A stretch of DNA of 49,489 bases from a bacterium. Its GTDB lineage: Bacteria > Bdellovibrionota_C > UBA2361 > RFPC01. The position numbers and the translations under genes were made by a program. Under the pieces are notes generated by a model. The model searched no databases and was not told the origin of the DNA. It worked only from the letters and a program-made list of their open reading frames with translations. This document shows positions 27,551 to 35,693 of this stretch, in pieces (the stretch's first letter is position 1; every line of letters begins with the position of its first letter). The stretch spans positions 1 through 49,489 of the forward strand of contig JALEGQ010000033.1 in NCBI GenBank assembly GCA_022763385.1, in the 5' to 3' direction.

Positions 27551-29337
27551 TGCGAAGCGTACTTCTTCTCTCTCTCTTTCTTTTCATTAGCGAGCTCCGT
27601 TGTGCAACAGCGCAGAGTCCTGTCGGCAGTCCCGCGGTAGAGGTGGATGTCACGCCGGTCAGTGGCACTCGTGACGAAACCTTCCGGCTAACGATCTCGG
27701 TCTCCTCTTCCGATGGGCGAGAGCCGGTGCTTGAATCCTCGCCTGACTTTGAAATCGCCTCTATTGGCACCTCGTCGCAGATCCAGATCGTCAACGGTCA
27801 GACCACGGCAGAGAACTACTTTCTCTACGAGCTGACACCGAGAACCACCGGAACCTTGCTTTCCCCTTCCGGTACGGTGACCGTTTCGGGCAAGACCATT
27901 TCCCTCCCTCAGAAAGAGATTCGGGTCTCTCGGGGAGCTCCAAGCTCTTCCCCACGGACCCCCCCTGCCATCAAGGGAACCTCGCTGACAAGAACACTCT
28001 CTGCAGAAGAGGTGTTCGAAGGGGAGCAGGTAATTACTACCCTTCGACTTCTCTCTCAGGAGCGGATTGAAAAGGGAAGTTTCGACAGCCTCGTCTATAA
28101 CGGCTTTTGGAAGGAGAACCTCGGGGAGCCCACCGTACGCTCGGTCCGGAGGGGGCAAGAAACCTTTCGCCTCCATGAAGTTCGGCACGCACTCTTTCCG
28201 CTTTCGCCGGGCGAACACTCGCTTCCACCAGCTCGGCTACAACTTCTTATTCGAGAACGACTTTCCCGCTCAAGTCCCTTTCCTCGCTTTCGTCTCTTCG
28301 ATCCCGATTTTTTTGGCTCCGGCTCCCTGAAGAAGGTCTCGGTGTTCTCGAACGCGTCCTCCCTCCAGGTTCGACCGCTTCCACCGGTGCCCGACGAGTA
28401 CCGTGGGCAGAGTGCTCATTCCCATATCCCCGTCGGAGAGGTGACCCTCTCACTTGGGGTCGGAACAGACCCTGTTCAAGCGGGCGCCGGAAAGACCGTC
28501 GTGGTGACGGTGGAGAGCGATGGGAATATCCGACCGATCGACACCCTCTCCGTCCAGCTTCCTCCGTTTCTCAAGCGATATGACGATGCCACGGAGGAAG
28601 TACTCTCCTCGCGAGGCGGACGCTTTGCCCTCAAAAAAAGATTTCGTTTCTCTCTCGTTCCGGAGAGGAGTGGTTCGTACGAGATCGAACCGATCTCACT
28701 GCTCACCTTTGATCCGAAGAAAGAGCGCTATACCGTGGTCAGCACCCGACCGATTCGCTTCACGGCTGAGTCTTCTGGGCACCAAGAAGGAAACACCGCT
28801 TCCCCTTCGCCGACGGAAGCCCCCCTGACAGAAGCGAGCCCAGCCCCAGAGGGTCGAGAGCTCTTTCGATATCGGGAAGAGACCCTGCTTGAGTATCTGA
28901 CTCGGACGGTCAGTACGAGCCTCCTGCTCTTTCTTACCGCATGCCTCCTCGCTTTTTGTGCGTTCTGTTGGATCCTCTTTTGGATGATAAAGAAGGCAAC
29001 TCTTCGCCGGACAGTTCTTCGGAGCAAGCGGCGTCACCTTCGGTCTCGGCTCTCAGGAGGAGAAGATTATCGTGGCCTCCGCGAGCGGTTCATTGAGGGC
29101 CTCTCCTTCCTCCTCGGAGCAGACGAGGGAGAAAGCTTTCGAGGACCGCTGCTGGAGCAGAAACTCCAGGAATCCGGCGGGCCTGAGAAGCTCCGAGAAG
29201 AGATACTGCTCCACCTCGACTCACTTGATGCACTCGCCTTTGGGAAGGTTGAAGAGAGCAGCCGTCTCCAGGAGGCGAAGGCGCGCTCCCTCTCCCTTCT
29301 GGAGGAGTTCCTCTCCAGTACTGAGATCAACTTGTGA
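27544..29337 (+). CDS. batD: BatD, membrane-anchored periplasmic protein
   Basis: 597 aa from ATG 27544; ATG 27550, overlapping the previous stop by one base, is an equal candidate. Signal peptide (VLLLSLFLFISELRCATAQ), a large beta-rich region with BatD repeats, then a C-terminal transmembrane helix (about 460-480, LLLFLTACLLAFCAFCWILF) and a cytoplasmic helical tail of about 110 residues. The last gene of the moxR operon. BatD proteins are implicated in oxygen/stress tolerance in Bacteroides; the biochemistry is unknown. Confidence 0.88.
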   Translation: MVMRSVLLLSLFLFISELRCATAQSPVGSPAVEVDVTPVSGTRDETFRLTISVSSSDGREPVLESSPDFEIASIGTSSQIQIVNGQTTAENYFLYELTPRTTGTLLSPSGTVTVSGKTISLPQKEIRVSRGAPSSSPRTPPAIKGTSLTRTLSAEEVFEGEQVITTLRLLSQERIEKGSFDSLVYNGFWKENLGEPTVRSVRRGQETFRLHEVRHALFPLSPGEHSLPPARLQLLIRERLSRSSPFPRFRLFDPDFFGSGSLKKVSVFSNASSLQVRPLPPVPDEYRGQSAHSHIPVGEVTLSLGVGTDPVQAGAGKTVVVTVESDGNIRPIDTLSVQLPPFLKRYDDATEEVLSSRGGRFALKKRFRFSLVPERSGSYEIEPISLLTFDPKKERYTVVSTRPIRFTAESSGHQEGNTASPSPTEAPLTEASPAPEGRELFRYREETLLEYLTRTVSTSLLLFLTACLLAFCAFCWILFWMIKKATLRRTVLRSKRRHLRSRLSGGEDYRGLRERFIEGLSFLLGADEGESFRGPLLEQKLQESGGPEKLREEILLHLDSLDALAFGKVEESSRLQEAKARSLSLLEEFLSSTEINL

Positions 29338-29351
29338 GGGATCGAAGCGCT

Positions 29352-29380
29352 TTGTTGTCTCTTTGAAAGTCGGCTATAAT
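29352..29380 (+). promoter_or_regulatory. near-consensus sigma-70 promoter upstream of the usp-nadA pair
   Basis: TTGTTG (29352-29357), a 17-bp spacer and a perfect TATAAT (29375-29380). Transcription would start near 29387, about 20 nt before the GTG at 29408. It is the strongest promoter seen in the window and separates usp-nadA from the Bat operon. Confidence 0.7.
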
Positions 29381-29407
29381 CCTACTGGATATTGTGTGGA
29401 GGGTCCC

Positions 29408-29893
29408 GTGGAAGAGAATGTTATCGTCATTACAACTGACCTTTCGGAGAAATCGGTAGCAGCGCTTCGGATCGGTCTTCAACATGCCAGAGCGACTGAT
29501 GCGTTGGTGCGAATCATCTACGTCTCACCTATCTTCGAAATTCCGGCGGCCCTTCAGCGCCAGTTATCTGATCCTCAGGGGTTACGAGAGATGCAAGACA
29601 CCTATGAGGCGGATGAAAAAGTTCGGCTGCAAAACTTTCTCGATGAGCACCAAATTGCCGGAAATATCGAGCCGGTGGTGGAATTTTCAAACTCCACCCC
29701 GAGTAGCATTATTCTCCAACAAGCAGAACAGCAACATGCTCGTCTCATCGTTATGTCGAGTCAGGGGAAGGGGGCGCTCGGAAGGTTTTTTCTCGGGAGC
29801 ACTACCCAAAAGGTCGTGGCACAGTCTCCCTGTCCCGTCCTCATCATCCCTCATGACTATGAAGGAGAACAGAATACCGGAAAGGCGGAGTAA
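29408..29893 (+). CDS. universal stress protein (UspA family)
   Basis: 161 aa from GTG 29408 (GGAGG 5 nt upstream). The frame is open further upstream inside batD, but the promoter and ribosome-binding site favour this start. The UspA fold is shown by VIVITTDLSEKSVAALRIGLQHAR at the N-terminus and the ATP-binding loop SSQGKGALGRFFLGSTTQKV at the C-terminus (G-x2-G-x9-G-S/T pattern). Usp proteins bind ATP or nucleotides and respond to stress and starvation. Confidence 0.93.
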   Translation: MEENVIVITTDLSEKSVAALRIGLQHARATDALVRIIYVSPIFEIPAALQRQLSDPQGLREMQDTYEADEKVRLQNFLDEHQIAGNIEPVVEFSNSTPSSIILQQAEQQHARLIVMSSQGKGALGRFFLGSTTQKVVAQSPCPVLIIPHDYEGEQNTGKAE

Positions 29894-29899
29894 GAGACG

Positions 29900-30988
29900 A
29901 TGGCAATAGAAGCAGTTGGCACCGCAGAAACCCTCTCGAAGATGAGAGCCCTTCTCTCTCACGTAGTGCCAGATGCAGAGCTTCAGATCAAAGCAGAACT
30001 CGTTGCTGAGATTAATGCGCTGAAGAAAGAACGAAACGCCCTTATTCTTGGGCACAACTATATGGAACCGGCGCTCTTTCATACCGTACCGGATCTCGTT
30101 GGCGATTCGCTCGGACTTGCTCGCGAGGCAGCTCGTACCCACTACGATACCATTATCTTCTGCGGCGTTCGTTTTATGGCGGAGACCGCAAAGATTTTAA
30201 GTCCGGACAAAACGGTACTCCTTCCCGCCAAGGAAGCAGGATGTTCCCTTGCGGCCAGTATCACCGCAGATGACGTTCGAGCGCTGAAGGAGCGTTTTCC
30301 CGGTGTTCCCGTTGTGGTGTATGTAAACACCTATGCAGAGGTAAAAGCTGAGGCGGATTACTGTTGTACCTCGAGTAACGCGGTTGAGATCATTCAATCC
30401 CTCAAATCTGACCGAGTGCTCTTCCTTCCCGATGAGTACCTCGCCAAGAATGTCGCGGAAGAGACCGGAAAAACAATTATCGTCGCAGGAAAAGAGGACT
30501 CTGGAGCGCTGACGGTGAAAGACGCCGGTGGCGCTCCCCTTCCAGCACACGATAATGGAGAGAGTGATCTGATCGGATGGCACGGTCGGTGTGAAGTCCA
30601 TGAGCAGTTCACCGTTGAAGATATCACCAACGCACGTGCCCAGTTCCCCGGCATTGAGGTGATCACCCATCCCGAGAGCTCTCCGGAGGTGGTTGCCGCT
30701 GCGGACTACTCCGGAAGCACCACGCGGATGGTACAATACGTCAAGGATTCCCCAAAGAAGCACTTTCTGATCCTCACCGAGTGCAGCATGGGAGATAATA
30801 TTATCGCGGAAAACCCAGAAAAAGAGATCGCCCGGATCTGCTCCGTTCGATGCCCACACATGAATGAGATCACCCTGGAAGATCTTCTCCTCTCGCTACG
30901 GGAAAACGTCACTGAAATCGAGCTGGAGGAGTCTCTCCGAAAGCGCGCTTTGACCTCAGTAGAACGAATGATCGCAGTTGGTCGGTAA
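29900..30988 (+). CDS. nadA: quinolinate synthase A
   Basis: 362 aa. Condenses iminoaspartate with dihydroxyacetone phosphate to quinolinate for NAD synthesis, using a [4Fe-4S] cluster. Motifs: ALILGHNYMEPALF, KEAGCSLAAS (cluster Cys), VVYVNTYAEVKAEADYCCTS and a final Cys in TECSMGDNI. The gene follows usp by 6 bp, so they are probably co-transcribed. No nadB or nadC is in the window. Confidence 0.97.
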   Translation: MAIEAVGTAETLSKMRALLSHVVPDAELQIKAELVAEINALKKERNALILGHNYMEPALFHTVPDLVGDSLGLAREAARTHYDTIIFCGVRFMAETAKILSPDKTVLLPAKEAGCSLAASITADDVRALKERFPGVPVVVYVNTYAEVKAEADYCCTSSNAVEIIQSLKSDRVLFLPDEYLAKNVAEETGKTIIVAGKEDSGALTVKDAGGAPLPAHDNGESDLIGWHGRCEVHEQFTVEDITNARAQFPGIEVITHPESSPEVVAAADYSGSTTRMVQYVKDSPKKHFLILTECSMGDNIIAENPEKEIARICSVRCPHMNEITLEDLLLSLRENVTEIELEESLRKRALTSVERMIAVGR

Positions 30989-31063
30989 TGCTGCTGCTGA
31001 GGAGTTCAACAGCTCATTTGCTCAATATGGCGGTCTTCAGAAATCAGGAGCTAAGTAATCAGG

Positions 31064-31213
31064 AAGTACATTGTTTTCGAGGGAGTGCTCTGTGTCTTCC
31101 GTGCTCAAACAGGTCCTCGCGCGACTTCTTACGTAGCGGGCCTTGCACTATTTCTGGCGCGCTGCGGATACTGCGCGCGGAAAACACAGAGCACTCCCTC
31201 GAAAAGTACGTTG
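31064..31213 (-). repeat. structured element A: 28-bp stem flanking conserved core, with 8-bp flanking direct repeats
   Basis: Arms 31074-31101 and 31178-31205 are inverted complements at 27 of 28 positions. They enclose two core blocks, 31102-31123 and 31156-31177, separated by a 32-nt linker. The arms are flanked directly by GTACATTG (31066-31073) and GTACGTTG (31206-31213), which could be a target-site duplication. Both core blocks recur, inverted and 22/22 identical, in element B. The arms do not resemble those of B. The only stem mismatch (C31096/A31183) would be G-U in a minus-strand transcript. Confidence 0.75.
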
Positions 31214-31315
31214 GTAATTCGAAGCTCTCTTCTCTCGCTATCCAACAAGGAGCGGCAAGCACCTAAGACACTCCCCGGGAAAGAATGTTGCCTTACAGAT
31301 ACCTCTGCTCTTCTT

Positions 31316-31449
31316 CTTGCGGGAGGAAAGGTTTTTCCTTCCACGCGCAGTATCCGCAGCGCGCCAAGGTCATTTCAGCCATCACCAATGCCAGTACTCG
31401 CGCGAGGACCTGTTTGAGCATGGAAGGGAAAACCTTTTTTTCCCACAAG
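31316..31449 (+). repeat. structured element B: opposite-orientation copy of A with a different stem
   Basis: The core blocks 31344-31365 and 31399-31420 are exact reverse complements of the A blocks at 31156-31177 and 31102-31123. The linker (33 nt) and arms differ from A. The arms 31316-31343 and 31421-31449 are complementary with G-T pairs, one bulged T and one C/A mismatch. The innermost 17 bp (31327-31343 / 31421-31437) pair at 16 positions, the exception being a T-G pair. The overall size matches A (134 versus 132 nt). No flanking direct repeat was seen. Confidence 0.75.
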
Positions 31450-31567
31450 CCAATAATCACTCACACCGCCTGCCCTTTGGAAACACGGCATCACCAAGAA
31501 TTCATCGGATCAGGGACGACCTTCATCCTCCCTCCAATCGCTGCGTATTGTTGAAGGACGCTATAAC

Positions 31568-34240
31568 TCAGTGAGCCGGTAACTGCTCCGGCTGGACGAT
31601 ATCGAGTACCAGCGGTCGTGCGCCGTCTTCTTCTTCCCCGAGTGAAACGGTGAGGTGAGACTGATCTGGGACCTCATCCCGGATTAATGCACGAGCGATC
31701 TCTGTTTCGAGCTTTCTCTGGAGATACCGCTTCAGCGGCCGTGCCCCGAATACCGGATCGAATCCCTCTTTCGCCATATACTCAATCACCGCATCGGACA
31801 CAGAGATCGTAATACCTCTCTCAGCAAGCCTTTTTCCGATATCAACGATCAAGAGCTGGACGATCTGCTCTATCTCTTCAAGACGGAGTGGTGAGAAGAG
31901 TACCGTCTCATCTACTCGGTTAAGAAACTCAGGTCGAAAGTGGCCTCGCAACTCCTGCTCGACCGCACTCCGGGCGGTTTCAGTGATATCGCCCTTCTCA
32001 TCAAGACCTTCGAGGAGGTGGTGAGAGCCGATATTCGAGGTCATGATGATGACCGTATTCTTGAAGTCGACCGTACGCCCCTGTGAATCGGTGATCCGGC
32101 CGTCGTCTAACACCTGAAGCAAGATGTTAAACACATCGTTATGGGCCTTTTCGATCTCATCAAAGAGCACGACTGAGTACGGTCGACGTCGAACGGCCTC
32201 TGTTAGCTGCCCTCCCTCTTCATATCCGACATATCCTGGAGGGGCTCCGATCAACCGAGAAACGGAGAACTTCTCCATATACTCGGACATATCGATACGG
32301 ACAATATTGTCTTCAGAATCAAAAAGCGTCTCTGCGAGGGTCTTTGCGAGCTCGGTCTTTCCTACTCCCGTGGGGCCAAGAAAGATAAACGAACCAATCG
32401 GGCGATTCGGATCCTTGATTCCCGCTCTCGCACGGATCACCGCATCCGTCACGAGCTGTACCGCCTCGTCCTGTCCGATCACCCGGTGGTGAAGGATATC
32501 TCCAAGCTTCAACAACTTCTCCTTCTCGCCCTCAACAAGCTTCGTCAACGGAATTCCAGTCCACTTCGCAATAATCTCGGCGATCTCCTGTTCCGTAACT
32601 TCTTCACGGAGCAACTTCTCTGGGGTGCTTCCGGCAGACTCAGAGGCCCCCTCATCACGCTTCTGGGTGAGCACCTGCTCGGCAGCCTTTAACTTCTTCT
32701 CGAGCTCAGGAAGAGTGCCGTGCTTGAGTTCTGCAGCTCGATTCAGATCGTACTCCCGCTCTGCCTGTTCAATAGCGAGCCGAGTCTGTTCGATCTGTTC
32801 TCGGAGGTGCTGAAGTTGGTCGATACTCCCCTTCTCCAGCTCCCACTGGGTTCGCATGGTGGTCTCTCGCTCCCGAAGATCCGAGAGGTCTTTCCGAAGC
32901 AAGGCGAGACGATCTTGACTCGAGGAATCCTTCTCTTTCTTGAGCGCAGCTTCTTCAATCTCGAGCTGCATGATTCGTCGCGTGACCTCATCGAGCTCAG
33001 CTGGCATCGAGTCGATCTCTGTCCGGATCATGGCACACGCCTCATCCATAAGGTCAATCGCCTTGTCCGGGAGAAATCGATCGGAAATATACCGGTGAGA
33101 GAGGTTCGCCGCCGCAACGAGTGCGTTATCTTGGATCGTCACCCCGTGGTGAACTTCAAACCGCTCCTTAATCCCCCGCAAGATCGAGATCGTATCGTCT
33201 ACGTTTGGCTGCTCGACCATCACTGGCTGAAAACGACGTTCAAGTGCCTTGTCCTTCTCGAGATACTGCCGATACTCGTCAAGAGTAGTTGCCCCAATGC
33301 AGTGGAGCTCTCCCCGAGCCAACATCGGCTTCAAAAGATTCCCGGCATCCATAGCTCCATCGGTTTTACCAGCGCCGACGATAGTGTGGATCTCATCAAT
33401 AAAGAGAATAATCTCCCCTTCCGACTGCTTCACCTCCTGGAGCACTGCCTTGAGCCGTTCTTCGAACTCTCCGCGGAACTTGGCTCCTGCGATCAGTGCT
33501 CCCATATCGAGAGAGAATACTGTTTTCTCTTTCAATCCTTCCGGCACGTCTCCCCGGACGATTCGCTGCGCCAAACCTTCCACGATCGCGGTCTTTCCCA
33601 CTCCCGGTTCTCCGATTAGGACCGGATTATTCTTGGTCTTTCGTGAGAGAATCCTGATGGTTCTGCGAATCTCCGAGTCACGACCGATCACGGGATCCAT
33701 TCGCCCAGAACGAGCTTCTTCTACGAGGTCTTTCCCGTACTTCTGAAGCGCCTCGTAGGTCCCTTCTGGGTTTGCACTCGTGACCCGTTGGTTCCCACGG
33801 ATCTCCGAGAGGGTGGAAAAGAAATCCTCTCGGGAGATTCCTCGCTCTGAAAAAAGCGCCGTGAGAGCGGAACTTCCCTCATCAAAGAAGGCCAGCCCTA
33901 AGTGCTCCACCGAGATATAGTCATCCCCCAACCGCTTCGCTTCCTCTTCGGCTGCCACACACAGTTTTCCCAGCTGCGGTGTGAGAAAAACCTTTCCTGA
34001 TTCAATCCCTGGTCCACTTACCGATGGCTTACGAGAAAGAATATTCTCCACCGCGACACCGAGTTCCGCGGTATCAACATCCATCTTTTCAAATATGCGG
34101 GGCAGGACGCCATCACCTTGTTGTAAGAGCGCGAAGAAAAGGTGCTCGACATCGACCTGCTGGTGCCCAAGCGAAACCGCTTTCTTCTGAGCGGCAGCAA
34201 ACCCCTCCTGAGACTTTTCGGTAAATCTGTTCATATCCAT
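31568..34240 (-). CDS. clpB: ATP-dependent disaggregase ClpB
   Basis: 890 aa. Clp-N repeats (1-~145), first AAA+ with Walker [10 protein letters not shown], a coiled-coil middle domain (~400-520) rich in Glu/Leu/Arg, and second AAA+ with Walker [21 protein letters not shown] and [16 protein letters not shown]. It rescues aggregated proteins with DnaK/DnaJ. The gene follows dnaJ by 64 bp on the same strand. The start is ATG 34240 (GGGAGAAA upstream) or 34234. No CIRCE or clear sigma-32 site is seen. Confidence 0.98.
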   Translation of the reverse strand: MDMNRFTEKSQEGFAAAQKKAVSLGHQQVDVEHLFFALLQQGDGVLPRIFEKMDVDTAELGVAVENILSRKPSVSGPGIESGKVFLTPQLGKLCVAAEEEAKRLGDDYISVEHLGLAFFDEGSSALTALFSERGISREDFFSTLSEIRGNQRVTSANPEGTYEALQKYGKDLVEEARSGRMDPVIGRDSEIRRTIRILSRKTKNNPVLIGEPGVGKTAIVEGLAQRIVRGDVPEGLKEKTVFSLDMGALIAGAKFRGEFEERLKAVLQEVKQSEGEIILFIDEIHTIVGAGKTDGAMDAGNLLKPMLARGELHCIGATTLDEYRQYLEKDKALERRFQPVMVEQPNVDDTISILRGIKERFEVHHGVTIQDNALVAAANLSHRYISDRFLPDKAIDLMDEACAMIRTEIDSMPAELDEVTRRIMQLEIEEAALKKEKDSSSQDRLALLRKDLSDLRERETTMRTQWELEKGSIDQLQHLREQIEQTRLAIEQAEREYDLNRAAELKHGTLPELEKKLKAAEQVLTQKRDEGASESAGSTPEKLLREEVTEQEIAEIIAKWTGIPLTKLVEGEKEKLLKLGDILHHRVIGQDEAVQLVTDAVIRARAGIKDPNRPIGSFIFLGPTGVGKTELAKTLAETLFDSEDNIVRIDMSEYMEKFSVSRLIGAPPGYVGYEEGGQLTEAVRRRPYSVVLFDEIEKAHNDVFNILLQVLDDGRITDSQGRTVDFKNTVIIMTSNIGSHHLLEGLDEKGDITETARSAVEQELRGHFRPEFLNRVDETVLFSPLRLEEIEQIVQLLIVDIGKRLAERGITISVSDAVIEYMAKEGFDPVFGARPLKRYLQRKLETEIARALIRDEVPDQSHLTVSLGEEEDGARPLVLDIVQPEQLPAH

Positions 34241-34304
34241 GGCAATTTCTCCCTGTATTTCTCATAACCATGAGTGAAGAAGAATACGAGTCCCAATCAC
34301 CCCT

Positions 34305-35354
34305 TTACGAGGAAGCCCTCGGGTTAAAGGAAGAGCTTTCTTGAAGCTCCACAAACAGTTCCCGCTCTCGCGTACTTAACTCTTTCGGCACAGCGATCTT
34401 CAAAACGGCAAAGAGATCACCGCGTTCTCCCTTCTCAACATACCCTTTCCCGCGGAGTCGCAACTTCTGACCACTCTGGGAAGATGGAGGAACCTTGACC
34501 GAGACCGTTGTTCCGTCGATCGTCTCTACCGGAATTTCAGCACCGAGTGCGGCTTCCCACGGAGTAAGTTTTATCTCTCGCTCAACGTTCTTCCCCTTCA
34601 GTAGGAATCGAGGATGTGGCGCGATATGAACCTTGATGCGGAGATCTCCGTTTTCTCCCCCCTGTGGAGAAGGCGCACCCTGCCCAGCAAGTCGAATCGT
34701 TTTTCCACTCTGAATCCCAGCAGGAACTTTTACCTGATAACTCTTCCGTTCCTTTTGTCTTCCTCCCTGCGGATCGGTCGAGATAAGGTCAAAGGAGATC
34801 TGCTTTTTTGCCCCATGAAGTCCCTCTTCAAGAGTAATGGTGACCTCCGTTTCGAGGTCCCCGCCCTTCTGTGGCGCACGTTGCTGAAAGCCGCTTGAGC
34901 CAAACGGGCTAGCCCCACCACCTGCCTGGTGTTGAAAAGACGCACCACCGCCGAAGATTGACTCAAAGAAGTCGCTGAACCCGCCAGCGCCCTGCTCAAA
35001 GGAGAAAGAAGCTCCACCGGGTCGGGCACCGGCCTGCTGTTGAAATCCGCCGTACTGTCCACCCCCGCCGCGAAACTGCGAGCCAAAGACCTCTTCCCAG
35101 TTTGGTGGCGGACGAAACTCCTGTCCGTTCTTCCAGTTAGCCCCGAGAGCATCGTACTGCTTCCGCTTCTCTGCATCTCCCAGCACCTCATAGGCTTCAT
35201 TAACCTCTTTAAAGCGATCTTCGGCACCACTCTCCTTATTAATATCGGGGTGATACTTCCGGGCAAGCTTCTTAAAAGCCTTCTTAATCTCATCAGCCGA
35301 AGCTCCTCGCTCAACACCGAGGGTTTTGTAGTAATCTTGAAACTTTACCGACAC
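34305..35354 (-). CDS. DnaJ-class co-chaperone, CbpA type (no zinc finger)
   Basis: 349 aa from GTG 35354, which has AAGGAG 6 nt upstream. J domain with HPD at residues 35-37, a Gly/Phe/Gln-rich linker (~85-165), then the two DnaJ C-terminal beta domains. There are no CxxCxGxG repeats, so it is the CbpA-like class rather than canonical DnaJ. It stimulates DnaK ATPase. The pairing with clpB suggests a heat-shock disaggregation operon. Confidence 0.92.
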   Translation of the reverse strand: MSVKFQDYYKTLGVERGASADEIKKAFKKLARKYHPDINKESGAEDRFKEVNEAYEVLGDAEKRKQYDALGANWKNGQEFRPPPNWEEVFGSQFRGGGGQYGGFQQQAGARPGGASFSFEQGAGGFSDFFESIFGGGASFQHQAGGGASPFGSSGFQQRAPQKGGDLETEVTITLEEGLHGAKKQISFDLISTDPQGGRQKERKSYQVKVPAGIQSGKTIRLAGQGAPSPQGGENGDLRIKVHIAPHPRFLLKGKNVEREIKLTPWEAALGAEIPVETIDGTTVSVKVPPSSQSGQKLRLRGKGYVEKGERGDLFAVLKIAVPKELSTRERELFVELQESSSFNPRASS

Positions 35355-35451
35355 GTGGCTCTCCTTTATCCGCTCTCCTCTCTTAACCATTCCCAACCGA
35401 GATTTCTAGAGCTGATTTCAGTAGCTTAGCGCATTTTCTTCTCCGGGAACG

Positions 35452-35480
35452 TTGCATCACTCCCCGTTTCTCGGCATTAT
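35452..35480 (+). promoter_or_regulatory. promoter of tRNA-Met
   Basis: TTGCAT (35452-35457), a 17-bp spacer and CATTAT (35475-35480), 20 bp before the mature tRNA start. The -35 matches consensus at 4 of 6 and the -10 at 4 of 6; spacing is ideal. Confidence 0.55.
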
Positions 35481-35499
35481 TTCGTTTCTCCTACGAGAC

Positions 35500-35573
35500 G
35501 GCCATGTAGCTCAGCTGGTTAGAGCGCAGAACTCATAATTCTGAGGTCGGTGGTTCGAGTCCACCCATGGCTA
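35500..35573 (+). tRNA. tRNA-Met (CAT), elongator type
   Basis: Cloverleaf: acceptor GGCCATG (35500-35506) pairs with CATGGCT (35566-35572), with a G-U first pair and discriminator A35573. The D-stem is GCTC/GAGC, the anticodon stem CAGAA/TTCTG with loop CTCATAA (anticodon CAT), and the T-stem GGTGG/CCACC with TTCGAGT. CCA is not encoded. The body resembles elongator tRNA-Met; a lysidine-modified tRNA-Ile(CAT), the TilS substrate, cannot be fully excluded. Confidence 0.93.
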
Positions 35574-35577
35574 TTGA

Positions 35578-35677
35578 TCCCTTTGGGGAGCGTTTCGGGC
35601 TCGCTTTGCGACCCTGCACGCAGCTTGTCCCTTTGGGGAACGTTTCGGGCTTGGTTTGTGGCACTGCATGCGGCGGG
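35578..35677 (+). repeat. two tandem 50-bp direct repeats after tRNA-Met
   Basis: Copy 1 at 35578-35627 and copy 2 at 35628-35677 have exactly 50-bp period and 40 of 50 identical bases. Each begins with TCCCTTTGGGGA and contains CGTTTCGGGCT. The repeat begins 5 bp after the tRNA and ends 16 bp before the likely start of the glycosyltransferase. Confidence 0.8.
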
Positions 35678-35693
35678 GGTTTTTGATGGCTTC

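Larger units (their letters stand above)
30989..31567. other. 579-bp gene-free interval containing two structured elements
   Basis: The interval between nadA (plus) and the clpB end (minus) has no credible ORF. It is filled by two large inverted-repeat elements (31074-31205 and 31316-31449). The 110-bp spacer between them has no clear promoter. Confidence 0.8.

Noticed and set aside
31293..31421. Minus-strand peptide ORF of 42 aa beginning MLKQVLAR inside element B
   Set aside because: The reading frame is broken by an in-frame stop and a one-base length change in the homologous part of element A. The conserved blocks match at all three codon positions, so the selection is on nucleotides, not codons.
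32720..33619. 299-aa plus-strand ORF opposite clpB
   Set aside because: Antisense to the conserved ClpB core; amino-acid composition looks random.
35550..35693. N-terminal extension of the GT39-like gene from 35550
   Set aside because: It would translate the 3' part of the tRNA and the 50-bp tandem repeat and give no family similarity; ATG 35694 begins a normal hydrophobic N-terminus.
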